DNA of 64,000 bases from JAGREO01 sp020446285. Its GTDB lineage: Bacteria; Pseudomonadota; Alphaproteobacteria; Geminicoccales; Geminicoccaceae. The position numbers and the translations under genes are program-made. The DNA is taken from positions 186,001-250,000 of the forward strand of contig JAWKVP010000006.1 of NCBI GenBank assembly GCA_041398005.1, written 5' to 3'. Positions 8,130 through 16,341 of this stretch are shown piece by piece. Every line of letters begins with the position of its first letter. The stretch's first letter is position 1. The notes beneath the pieces were generated by a model. That model was not told the DNA's origin. It made no database searches and saw only the letters and a program-made list of their open reading frames with translations.

Positions 8130-8614
8130 GGCCGCCGCTCCAGCATCAGCTCGTCGCCGCCGGCGAGCGTGCCGTTCTCGATATGCTCGACCTGCATCCG
8201 GGTCGCCCCGCCGGACGGTTCGAGGCGGAAACGGTCGAGCGTCATGCGTCCGTCCTTGCCGATATCGAGCCTGTAGAGCATGAATGAAGCTCCCTCGAAG
8301 CGTGCCCAGAGGATCGGGCCTTCATGCAGGTTGCGGGATTCGTCGCCCGTGAACAGGGAGAACAGCCCGCGCTCCCTGCGTTCCTCGAACACCGCCGGCC
8401 TCGCGGACGGTACGAAGGGGATCTTCTCCAGGCCGAGCAGGGGGTGATGCAGCGAGACGGTGAACCCGTCTCCTGCCGCGTCGAGCTCGAACGACACCCG
8501 CGACCCGTCGCTTGCCTCGCCCGTCCACTGGCCATGAAACACATCCTGCGGTGCGGCACGGACCTCCGGCGACATGAGCATGATGGCGAGAAACGCGACT
8601 GCGAAACGGATCAT
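8126..8614 (-). CDS. Exported protein of unknown function, pair partner
   Basis: A 162-residue protein with a Sec signal peptide (MIRFAVAFLAIMLMSPEVRA, cleavage near 20). The mature part opens FHGQWTGEASDGSRVSFEL and looks like a small beta-barrel or lipocalin-like fold with alternating hydrophobic strands; this is inference from pattern only. It carries no lipobox cysteine. It shares the ATGA overlap with the following exported gene and a similar size, so the two are probably functional partners in the periplasm. Its promoter should lie in 8615-8700. Confidence 0.72.
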   Translation of the reverse strand: MIRFAVAFLAIMLMSPEVRAAPQDVFHGQWTGEASDGSRVSFELDAAGDGFTVSLHHPLLGLEKIPFVPSARPAVFEERRERGLFSLFTGDESRNLHEGPILWARFEGASFMLYRLDIGKDGRMTLDRFRLEPSGGATRMQVEHIENGTLAGGDELMLERRP

Positions 8615-8987
8615 GTCGATGACCCTGCTCCCTGCGATCCGTGGAATCCGGGGTCTCTTGTCCCTGCATTCCCCGACAACCGCAACGCGCGATTGCGGAA
8701 AATCCGACGGGACGGAACGGCAAACCGCCAGACCCGGTCATGGCGAAAAATCATAGCGGCTGTTCGCCCTGCCGTCACGCACGCCGGCCCCGGCCGGGTG
8801 AAACATCCGCACTCCGCTGCGCATGCGTGCCGGCAACGTCACAGCACTCACGCAATTGGGCGTTGTTTTTCTATTGAGTTGAGATAGCTTGCAACGATCT
8901 GTTAAACCCATGCGTAGCGCGAGCTGACGCGGACCTGCCGGTCAGGGCCGCACAACGCCTTTCCTGTTCATTACCGGGAGCTTGTCC
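8615..8987. other. Intergenic region between divergent genes
   Basis: About 370 bases without a convincing gene on either strand. It separates the leftward exported-protein pair from the rightward aminotransferase-ftsK-lolA run and must hold both promoters. A slightly AT-richer stretch at about 8850-8905 is the best promoter candidate for the rightward operon. I see no strong dyad, riboswitch or small open frame. Confidence 0.5.
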
Positions 8988-10187
8988 TTGTCGAGCCCGT
9001 TCGACCGCTTTTCGGGTCTGCCCGAATTCCAGTTCCGGCGGCTGGCCGCCCTCCTCGAGGGCATCGCACCCCGCACCGGAACGGATGTGCTCGATCTCAC
9101 CGTGGGCGAACCCAAGCACGCGCCGCCGCCCATGCTCGCCGAAACCGTCGCCGCCCATGCCGGCAGCTGGAACCGCTACCCGCCGCCGCTCGGCACCGAC
9201 TCGTTCCGCAGGACGGTCACGGACTGGCTCGTCCGCCGTTTCGACCTGCCCGATGGCCTCATCGACCCGGAACGGAACGTGCTGCCGCTCGCCGGAACCA
9301 AGGAGGGCCTGTTTCTCCTGCCCTCGGTGCTGAACGGCAAGGCGAATGCCGTGGCCCTCATGCCGAGCCCGCTCTATGCCGTCTATGCCGGTGCGGCAGC
9401 ACTCGCCGATGCGGAGCCGGTGGGCCTGCCGGCGGTCGCCGAACATGACTTCCTGCCGGATCTCGATTCGCTCGACGACAGCCTTCTCGACCGCACGACG
9501 GTCTTCTTCCTGTGCTCGCCGGCGAACCCGCAGGGAGCCGTTGCCGGCCCCGACTATCTCGCACGATTGCTGCAGCTCGCCCGTCGTCACGATTTCCTCT
9601 TCGTCGCCGATGAATGCTACAGCGAGATCTACGACCGCGAGGCGCCGACGGGCGCGCTCGAGGTGGCTGCCGGATCCGGCGACGGATTGCGCAATCTCGT
9701 CGTCATGCACTCCCTGTCGAAACGCTCCAACGCGGCCGGGCTGCGCAGCGGTTTCGTCGCGGGTGACGGCGAGGTCATCCGCCGCTTCGCCCGGCTTCGC
9801 GCCTATGGCGGCGCCGTCCAGCCGATGCCGGTCATGGCCGCCGCCGAACGCCTCTGGCAGGACGAGGAACATGTCATCCGCAATCGCGAGGCCTACCGGC
9901 GCAAGATCGATCTCGCCGAGCGCAGGCTCGGCAACCGTTTCGGCTTCTTCCGGCCGAAGGGCGGCTTCTTCCTCTGGCTCGATGTCGGCGATGGCGAGGA
10001 GGCCGCGCTGCGCCTCTGGCGAGAGGCGGCGCTCAAGGTCCTGCCGGGGAGCTTTCTCACCTTCGCCTCACCCACCGGAACGGACACCGCTTGCGATCCG
10101 GGCCGGCGCTATATCCGCGTCGCCCTCGTCCATGACGAGCCGATCGTGGACGAAGCACTCGGCCGTCTGGTCGACACGCTCGGCTGA
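8988..10187 (+). CDS. Class I/II aminotransferase (DapC-like)
   Basis: A 399-residue PLP enzyme of fold type I. The PLP lysine is Lys245 in HSLSKRSNAAGLRSGF; SPANPQG (177-183), ADECYSEIY (207-215) and the C-terminal YIRVALVHD arginine are present. The family in this position is usually annotated N-succinyldiaminopimelate aminotransferase (lysine and peptidoglycan precursor synthesis), which I regard as likely but not proved. I chose TTG 8988 because GGGAG lies seven bases upstream; a TTG six bases earlier would leave almost no spacing. It lies 29 bases before ftsK. Confidence 0.88.
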   Translation: MSSPFDRFSGLPEFQFRRLAALLEGIAPRTGTDVLDLTVGEPKHAPPPMLAETVAAHAGSWNRYPPPLGTDSFRRTVTDWLVRRFDLPDGLIDPERNVLPLAGTKEGLFLLPSVLNGKANAVALMPSPLYAVYAGAAALADAEPVGLPAVAEHDFLPDLDSLDDSLLDRTTVFFLCSPANPQGAVAGPDYLARLLQLARRHDFLFVADECYSEIYDREAPTGALEVAAGSGDGLRNLVVMHSLSKRSNAAGLRSGFVAGDGEVIRRFARLRAYGGAVQPMPVMAAAERLWQDEEHVIRNREAYRRKIDLAERRLGNRFGFFRPKGGFFLWLDVGDGEEAALRLWREAALKVLPGSFLTFASPTGTDTACDPGRRYIRVALVHDEPIVDEALGRLVDTLG

Positions 10188-10216
10188 ATGTCGGATCAAC
10201 TGAAGGACATGGATTG

Positions 10217-12925
10217 ATGGCTTCATCGCTGACCGGCCTTTTCGACCCTTCGCCGCTGGGCCCGTGGATGTGGACGTTCGGCCGCCGCGCTGTCGGCGTC
10301 GCGCTGACCCTCGCGGCAATCTTCTTCGCGGCGGCCTTCTTCGGCTTCGAGCCGGGCGACCCGTCATTCAACAACGCCACCGCGGGCGAGACCGTCAACA
10401 TCATGGGTTCCGCCGGCGCGTTCGCGGCCGACCTGCTCTACCAGTCCTTCGGCCTTGCCGCATGGGTGCTGCCGGTGGCGTTCGGCGCGCTCGGGGTCCG
10501 GCTCATGTTCGCCGACGGACTTGCCCGTCCCTGGCTGCCGGCGCTCGCCCTGCCGCTGGCGCTCCTCTTCCTTTCCGCATGGCTCGCCTCCTGGCCGATC
10601 GGTTCCGAAACGGCCTGGCCGTTTCGCGCCGGCTATGGCGGATTTGTCGGCGATCTCGAATTTCTCACCCTGCAACAGCATATGAGCCCCACCCTCTTCG
10701 GCTGGGTCACCTGTCTCGGCGGCATTGCGCTCGCCATCCTCTCGCTCGGCGTCGGCTGGCGGGAAAGCCTCGTCGCGGCGCACATCATCGGACGCCGGTC
10801 GGCCCGTGTCGGGCGCCAGATGGGCGATGCGGCGATGGCCGCCACCCACGCATCGCGCGACATCATCGAGGACGGCCTTCGCCATTTCGAGCAGAAGCGC
10901 CGGCCGCTCCGGGCACCCGTCCTGTCCGAGCGCGCCGATGTCTCGCTGGAACCGCGCGCGAGCCGCTCGGCCGGCATCATCGAACGCCTGAAGCAGGCAC
11001 TCGCCTGGTTCGAGCGGACGAAGGAGCCGCAATATGTGGAGGTTCATCCGGACGAGATCGAGCCCATGCAGCGCCCCGGCGCACGCCGCCCGGCCTTCCG
11101 CGGCCGGCGCACCCGCCCCGGCCCGATCGAGCGGGAACCCGTGGCCGAAACCCGTCAGCACCGCGAGGATGACCGGTACGAGGATGAGCGCTACGAGGAC
11201 GGCCCGTATCGGGACGAGCGGTACGAAGAGGGGCCGTACGCGGAGGAAGACGAGACATTCATCGACGACGGTTCGCCGGAGGATGAACTGGCGATGGAAC
11301 CAGCACCGCGCCCTGCCCCCCGCCCGGTGCGCAGGGAGCCGGCGCCTGTGCCCGCCCGCACATCGACAAGGGCCGAAGACGCGGTTTTCGAACTGCCGAC
11401 ACTGGAATACCTCACCAAGCCGCGACAGAACTTCCGTTCGTCCATCACGAAGACATCGCTCGATGAGACCTCGAGGCAGCTCGAGAAGGTCCTCGACGAT
11501 TTCGGCGTGCGCGGCGAGATCATCGACGCCAAGCCCGGCCCGGTCATCACCCTGCTGGAGCTTGAGCCGGCGCCCGGCACCCGCTCGCAGCGGGTCATCA
11601 GCCTCGCCGACGATATCGCCCGGTCGCTCTGCGCCATGTCGGTGCGCGTCGCTACCGTGCCGGGACGCAATGTCATCGGCATCGAACTGCCCAACCCCGA
11701 GCGCGAAATCGTGTTCCTGCAGGACCTGCTGCGCTCGGAAGCCTACAACAGCAGCGAGGCGCGACTGCCGCTCGCACTCGGCAAGGACATCTCCGGCAAC
11801 ACGGTGATCGTCGATCTCGCCCGGATGCCGCACCTGCTCATCGCCGGCACCACCGGCTCGGGCAAGTCGGTGGCGATCAACGCCATGATCCTTTCACTGC
11901 TCTTCCGCCTGACGCCGGACCAGTGCCGGATCATCATGATCGACCCGAAGGTCATCGAGCTTTCGGTCTACGAGGATATCCCGCATCTGCTCGCCCCCGT
12001 CGTCACCGAACCGCACAAGGCGGTGGTGGCGCTCAAATGGGTCGTGCGGCAGATGGACGAGCGCTACCGGCTGATGTCGCATCTCGGCGTGCGCGACATC
12101 TTCGCCTACAATCGCCGGATCGATCAGGCGCGCGCCAGGGGCCAGTCGCTCACCCGGCGGGTGCGTGTCGGCTTCGAGCCGGGCACCGGCCAGCCGATCA
12201 TGGAAGACCAGCCCATCGACATGACGCCACTGCCGCTGATCGTCGTCATCGTCGACGAGGTGGCCGATCTCATGCTCACCGCCGGCAAGGAGATCGAGAG
12301 TGCGATCCAGCGCCTTTCGCAGAAGGCGCGCGCCGCCGGCATTCACCTGATCGTCGCCACCCAGCGGCCTTCGGTCGATGTTCTCACCGGCGTCATCAAG
12401 GCCAACCTCCCCTCGCGCATCAGCTTCCGCGTGAGCTCGAAGATCGACAGCCGCACCATCCTCGGCGAGCCCGGCGCCGAACAGCTCCTCGGTCAGGGCG
12501 ACATGCTCTATCTGATGCCCGGCGACCGGATCATGCGCGTGCATGGTGCGCTCGTGTCCGATACCGATGTCGAGAAGGTCGTGACCTGGCTCAAGACCCA
12601 GGGCGAGCCCGAATATGACGAGGCCGTGACCAGCGAGGGCGGCGGCGAACTGCCGCTCGACGGCGGCGGCGGAGGCGGCGAGCTTTCCGGCGAGATGGGC
12701 AGCGACGGCCTGTACAATCAGGCGGTGCAGATCGTCGCCCGCGACGGCAAGGCATCGACCAGCTATCTCCAGCGCAAGCTCTCCATCGGCTACAACAGCG
12801 CCGCCAAGCTGATCGAGCGGATGGAGGCCGAGGGCCTCATCAGCTCCGCCGATCATGTCGGCCGCCGCCAGGTTCTCATGGGCCGTGGCGGCATCGACGG
12901 CGACCAGCCCACGGACGACGCATGA
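10217..12925 (+). CDS. ftsK: DNA translocase FtsK
   Basis: A 902-residue inner-membrane motor that clears chromosome ends from the septum and activates XerCD at dif. The first ~190 residues hold four hydrophobic segments; residues about 200-400 are a charged, proline-rich linker with Arg/Asp/Glu/Tyr repeats (DRYEDERYEDGPYRDERYEE); the motor has Walker A AGTTGSGKS (about 541-549) and Walker B LIVVIVDEVADL (about 675-686). A glycine-rich tether precedes the gamma winged helix (about 832-880, YLQRKLSIGYNSAAKLIERME), which reads KOPS sites. GAAGGA precedes the ATG. Its stop overlaps the lolA start. Confidence 0.97.
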   Translation: MASSLTGLFDPSPLGPWMWTFGRRAVGVALTLAAIFFAAAFFGFEPGDPSFNNATAGETVNIMGSAGAFAADLLYQSFGLAAWVLPVAFGALGVRLMFADGLARPWLPALALPLALLFLSAWLASWPIGSETAWPFRAGYGGFVGDLEFLTLQQHMSPTLFGWVTCLGGIALAILSLGVGWRESLVAAHIIGRRSARVGRQMGDAAMAATHASRDIIEDGLRHFEQKRRPLRAPVLSERADVSLEPRASRSAGIIERLKQALAWFERTKEPQYVEVHPDEIEPMQRPGARRPAFRGRRTRPGPIEREPVAETRQHREDDRYEDERYEDGPYRDERYEEGPYAEEDETFIDDGSPEDELAMEPAPRPAPRPVRREPAPVPARTSTRAEDAVFELPTLEYLTKPRQNFRSSITKTSLDETSRQLEKVLDDFGVRGEIIDAKPGPVITLLELEPAPGTRSQRVISLADDIARSLCAMSVRVATVPGRNVIGIELPNPEREIVFLQDLLRSEAYNSSEARLPLALGKDISGNTVIVDLARMPHLLIAGTTGSGKSVAINAMILSLLFRLTPDQCRIIMIDPKVIELSVYEDIPHLLAPVVTEPHKAVVALKWVVRQMDERYRLMSHLGVRDIFAYNRRIDQARARGQSLTRRVRVGFEPGTGQPIMEDQPIDMTPLPLIVVIVDEVADLMLTAGKEIESAIQRLSQKARAAGIHLIVATQRPSVDVLTGVIKANLPSRISFRVSSKIDSRTILGEPGAEQLLGQGDMLYLMPGDRIMRVHGALVSDTDVEKVVTWLKTQGEPEYDEAVTSEGGGELPLDGGGGGGELSGEMGSDGLYNQAVQIVARDGKASTSYLQRKLSIGYNSAAKLIERMEAEGLISSADHVGRRQVLMGRGGIDGDQPTDDA

Positions 12926-13557
12926 ACCGCCTCGCACGGGACAGACGGGCCGTCCTCCTGTCGCTTCTCGCCTGCGGGGCAGCGGCTGCTTTGCCCGATG
13001 CGGCAGCGGCGGCGCCGTCGGTCACCATCGCCGGTCTGGAGGCTTATCTCAACGGCATATCGACCCTGCGCGCGCGCTTCTCGCAGATTGCCGCCGATGG
13101 TTCGATGTCAACCGGACTGTTCGCCCTCGAACGTCCGGGACGACTTCGCCTCGATTATGACCCGCCCTCGGGTGTCCTGCTCATCGCCCCGGGCGACTGG
13201 CGTCTCGTGTTCTACGATTCGACGATCCGTCAGGTGAACGTCATACCGATCAGCAAGACGCCGCTCGGCTTTCTGCTGGACGACGAGGTGCGACTATCGG
13301 GGCCGGTGACGGTCGTCGACCAGCGCCTCGAGGGCGACGAGGTCGGCGTGACACTGATCCGCAGCGATGCGCCGGATCAGGGAAACGTCACGCTGGTATT
13401 CGGGGCGAGCCCGCTGGAACTGCGCCGCTGGGCGGTCGTCGATCCCCAGGGGCTGACGACGATCGTCATCCTCGAAAAACCCGAATGGGGCATCCCGCTG
13501 GACCGCGAGCTGTTCCGCTGGCGCGACCCCGCCATCTTCGGCTATCCTGACGACTGA
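12922..13557 (+). CDS. lolA: LolA-family outer-membrane lipoprotein carrier
   Basis: A 211-residue periplasmic protein with a signal peptide ending about residue 31 (LPDAAAAA). The mature part has the LolA pattern: LEAYLNGISTLRARFSQIAADGSMSTGLF, then RPGRLRLDYDPPSGVLLIAPGDWRLVFYD and the TPLGFLL stretch. It should ferry lipoproteins from LolCDE to the outer membrane; no LolB is expected in Alphaproteobacteria. Its ATG overlaps the ftsK stop (ATGA), the common alphaproteobacterial arrangement. A candidate terminator follows at 13597. Confidence 0.92.
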   Translation: MNRLARDRRAVLLSLLACGAAAALPDAAAAAPSVTIAGLEAYLNGISTLRARFSQIAADGSMSTGLFALERPGRLRLDYDPPSGVLLIAPGDWRLVFYDSTIRQVNVIPISKTPLGFLLDDEVRLSGPVTVVDQRLEGDEVGVTLIRSDAPDQGNVTLVFGASPLELRRWAVVDPQGLTTIVILEKPEWGIPLDRELFRWRDPAIFGYPDD

Positions 13558-13596
13558 CCGATCCCGTCAAACATTGCTGCGGCATTCATATCTCGT

Positions 13597-13618
13597 TAAC
13601 CGGTCACCGGTTATTTTC
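13597..13618 (+). terminator. Possible terminator after lolA
   Basis: TAACCGG (13597-13603) and CCGGTTA (13607-13613) form a 7-bp stem with a 3-base loop, followed by TTTTC. It sits 40 bases past the lolA stop. The stem is short, so this is a moderate call. Confidence 0.45.
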
Positions 13619-13732
13619 GTGCGATCGGGTTCAAACTGGATTGTCAGGTGAATGAAGTTGGGATCGGCGCGAGAGCGATCTGATCGCTCGGCCGGACCGG
13701 CCATCGGAAAGTGCCGGGGAGAAGGGAGTTTC

Positions 13733-15709
13733 GTGCAAACCCGCACGAGACCGGGCCTTCCCGCGCGTTCCGTGACCAGTCTCGCGGCGCTGGCGGTCTT
13801 CGTCTTCGTCTTCGTCTTCATCCTCGCTCCGCTTCCAGCCGCTCTCGCGGCCATTCCCGGCCTGCCCGGCCAGACCGATATCGCCAGCAGGACCGGCTGG
13901 ATCGCCGCCATCTTCGCCATCCCCTTCACCATCGGCTATGCCGTGCACAATGCACGCCTCATCCGCGGTATCCGCAAGCAGACCCAGGCCTCCGAGGAAC
14001 TGTTCACCGACCTCGCCAAGGCGGCGACCGACTGGATCTGGGAATCCGACAGCTCACTCGCGCTGACCGCGATTTCCGAGGGCTTCGGCCGCGCGACCGG
14101 CTATGACCAGTCGGTATTCGTGGGGCAGATCCTGCATGAATGTCCGAGCATCGAGATGAGCGAGGAGCTGCAGCGCACGATCGCCATGGCGATCGCCTCG
14201 CAGCGGTCGTTTCGCGACATCAACTGCCGCTTCCTCGGTCCCGAGGGCGAGGTGCATTATTTCAAGATCAGCGGCCGGCCGTTCTTCGACACCAACGGCA
14301 AGCTCCGCGGCTATCGCGGCGGCGGCGTCGATATCAGCGATCTGGTCGAGGCCAAGGATCGCGTCCGTTTCCTCGACCGCCACGATCCGCTCACCGGCCT
14401 TCCCAACCGCATGGCCCTTCGCGAGGAACTGGGCCGGGTTCTGGGCCGGGCGCGGATCGCCGACAAGCAGCCGGCGCTGATCGCGATCGACATCGCCCGC
14501 TTCGGCTCGATCAACGACGCATTCGGCGCCGCGGCCGGCGATCATGTCCTGCGCCAGTTCGCCGAGCGGCTCATGGTCTGCCTTCGTCCCGATGACATGC
14601 TGTTCCGCCATGGCAATGACGAATTCCTGGTACTGCGCCCCGTGCCTTCGGGTTTCGAGAAACTCGAGGAGCTGATCGAGAAGATCGGCGTGACACTGGC
14701 GGAAGCGTTCGAGATCGACGAACAGCGCGTGCGCGTCGCAAGTCATATCGGCGTGTACGAGGTGGCGCCCGGCGAGAAGGATCCCGAGATCTGTATCCGC
14801 CGCATCCAGATCGCCCTGCGTCATGGCAAGGCGCAGAGCGAGCGGGTGACGGTCTACAGCGATGGCATGGATGTCGAGGCCGAGCTCACGCGGCGCCTCG
14901 AGGAGGATCTGCGCATCACGATCCGCGCGGACGGGCTCGCGCTCAACTACCAGCCGCAGCTTTCGCTCACCGCCGGCAGGATCATCGGTGCGGAGGCGCT
15001 GGTGCGCTGGCATCATCGCGACCACGGGTTCGTCTCGCCGGCACGCTTCATTCCCATTGCCGAACGCACCGGGCTGATATCCGACCTCAGCCGCTGGGCG
15101 CTGCGCAGGGCATGCCTGGATGCGCGGGAATGGAACGGCATGCATGTGGCCGTGAACCTGTCGCCGATCGATGTTCAGCAGGCCGATTTCCTCGACTGGA
15201 TCGGCCGCACGGTCAGCGAATGCGACATGTCGCCCGAACGGGTCGAGCTCGAGATCACCGAATCGGTGCTGATCGAGGATACCGATGCCGGCCTCGACAA
15301 GCTTCGCGCGCTCAAGGCGATGGGCTTTCGCATCGCACTCGACGATTTCGGCACGGGCTATGCGGGCATGGGCTACCTGCAGATGTTCCCGTTCGACAAG
15401 CTGAAGATCGACCAGTCCTTCATCAAGCGCATGAACCACTCCAGGCACGCCCTTGCGATCGTGCGCTCGGTCATCAAGCTCGGACACGAACTCGGCATGA
15501 CCGTCTGCGCCGAGGGCGTGGAGGACGAACAGCAGCTCGAGGCCCTGATCGTTGGCGGCGCCGACGTCATCCAGGGCTACTATACCGGCCCGCCGATGGC
15601 CGCATCGAGGCTCAAGGCGCTGACGGGCAAGCAGGACGGCCGCGCTACGGAACGACGCACGGCGAAGCGAACGCGACGCAAGCTGGAAAATACCGGTCAG
15701 GCGACCTGA
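13733..15709 (+). CDS. Membrane PAS-GGDEF-EAL cyclic-di-GMP signalling protein
   Basis: A 658-residue protein with two membrane segments (about 17-42 and 50-72), a PAS domain (about 85-190), a GGDEF domain with DPLTGLPNR (about 220) and an EAL domain from about 400. The GGDEF motif reads GNDEF (293-297), so cyclase activity is doubtful. The EAL domain keeps its catalytic residues: EALVRW (about 420), NLSP, ITESVL, DDFGTGY, KIDQSFI and AEGVED. It is therefore probably a c-di-GMP phosphodiesterase whose GGDEF domain may bind GTP allosterically. GTG 13733 has AGGGAG four bases upstream; an ATG at 13652 is in frame but lacks one. Confidence 0.9.
   Translation: MQTRTRPGLPARSVTSLAALAVFVFVFVFILAPLPAALAAIPGLPGQTDIASRTGWIAAIFAIPFTIGYAVHNARLIRGIRKQTQASEELFTDLAKAATDWIWESDSSLALTAISEGFGRATGYDQSVFVGQILHECPSIEMSEELQRTIAMAIASQRSFRDINCRFLGPEGEVHYFKISGRPFFDTNGKLRGYRGGGVDISDLVEAKDRVRFLDRHDPLTGLPNRMALREELGRVLGRARIADKQPALIAIDIARFGSINDAFGAAAGDHVLRQFAERLMVCLRPDDMLFRHGNDEFLVLRPVPSGFEKLEELIEKIGVTLAEAFEIDEQRVRVASHIGVYEVAPGEKDPEICIRRIQIALRHGKAQSERVTVYSDGMDVEAELTRRLEEDLRITIRADGLALNYQPQLSLTAGRIIGAEALVRWHHRDHGFVSPARFIPIAERTGLISDLSRWALRRACLDAREWNGMHVAVNLSPIDVQQADFLDWIGRTVSECDMSPERVELEITESVLIEDTDAGLDKLRALKAMGFRIALDDFGTGYAGMGYLQMFPFDKLKIDQSFIKRMNHSRHALAIVRSVIKLGHELGMTVCAEGVEDEQQLEALIVGGADVIQGYYTGPPMAASRLKALTGKQDGRATERRTAKRTRRKLENTGQAT
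13796..13819 (+). repeat. Hexanucleotide tandem repeat (GTCTTC x4)
   Basis: Four exact copies of GTCTTC encode the VFVFVF run in the first membrane helix of the PAS-GGDEF-EAL protein. Because the unit is six bases, slippage would add or remove two residues without a frameshift. Confidence 0.85.
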
Positions 15710-15820
15710 ACCCTCCAGCGGATATCCACCGCTTTTCCACCACCTGTCCCGCCGCTGTCCACATGCCCTCCGGATGCCGACACCACAGGCACCACCGCAC
15801 ACATGACGCGGCGAATGCCG

Positions 15821-16165
15821 TCAATGATCGGAGCGGTGGAGAATGTCCGCGGAGATGCCGGTATCGTAGTCGAGGCCCATGGGTGTGATCGCGGGAAAGC
15901 CCGTCGTGCCGGGCGTCACCAGACCCCTGCGGCCGAGTGCGGTGTAGACGGAACGATTGAAGAGTCCGGTCGCATCGCGTGCGCGGACGAGCGCATCACC
16001 GACATGGAAATGATCGCCATGCGGCGATGGCAGCCCGCGCAGCGCCACATTCCCGCCCTCGTCGGCCGGCAGCGCCCAGTTTTCCTGTCGTGCCAGATAT
16101 TGCAGGATTGCCATCGTCTTCAACTGCAAAGCATTCAGTTTCAGGGGATTTTTCCTGTTCGTCAT
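15821..16165 (-). CDS. Conserved hypothetical protein
   Basis: A 114-residue protein opening NRKNPLKLNALQLKTMAILQYLA, a helix-rich start that looks like one half of a winged helix, then an HGDHFHVGDALVRARDATG segment with three histidines and a loop of glycines. I recall similar proteins in Rhodospirillales and Rhizobiales but know no function for them. GAGGGA lies upstream of the ATG at 16165. It follows gatB on the same strand across 176 bases of hairpin-rich DNA. Confidence 0.65.
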   Translation of the reverse strand: MTNRKNPLKLNALQLKTMAILQYLARQENWALPADEGGNVALRGLPSPHGDHFHVGDALVRARDATGLFNRSVYTALGRRGLVTPGTTGFPAITPMGLDYDTGISADILHRSDH

Positions 16166-16179
16166 TCTTCAGTCCCTCA

Positions 16180-16230
16180 CCCGCTGTTTGCAGCGGGCCT
16201 GTACAAACAACCCCGCTGCAAACAGCGGGG
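16180..16230. repeat. Pair of mirrored hairpins downstream of gatB
   Basis: Two short hairpins 13 bases apart. The first has CCCGCTG (16180-16186), loop TTTG, CAGCGGG (16191-16197). The second has CCCCGCTG (16211-16218), loop CAAA, CAGCGGGG (16223-16230). Each is the reverse complement of the other, so the pair can also form one long cruciform. A degenerate third copy is at about 16308-16324. On the minus strand the 16211-16230 stem is followed by TTGTTTGT, so it may terminate gatB transcripts. Confidence 0.8.
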
Positions 16231-16341
16231 TACTATCCTTTGCGTTCAAGCGCCACACAGGCTGCGCTCCCGGTCGGTCGCCAGTCGTCGCCTTGCTCCT
16301 CCACTACCGCCGCAAACAGTGGGGAATGGACTCCACGAGAT

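Noticed and set aside
14054..15802. 582-codon open frame antisense to the PAS-GGDEF-EAL gene
   Set aside because: No recognisable domain, and it mirrors a well-supported gene; GC-rich DNA commonly leaves the antisense frame open.
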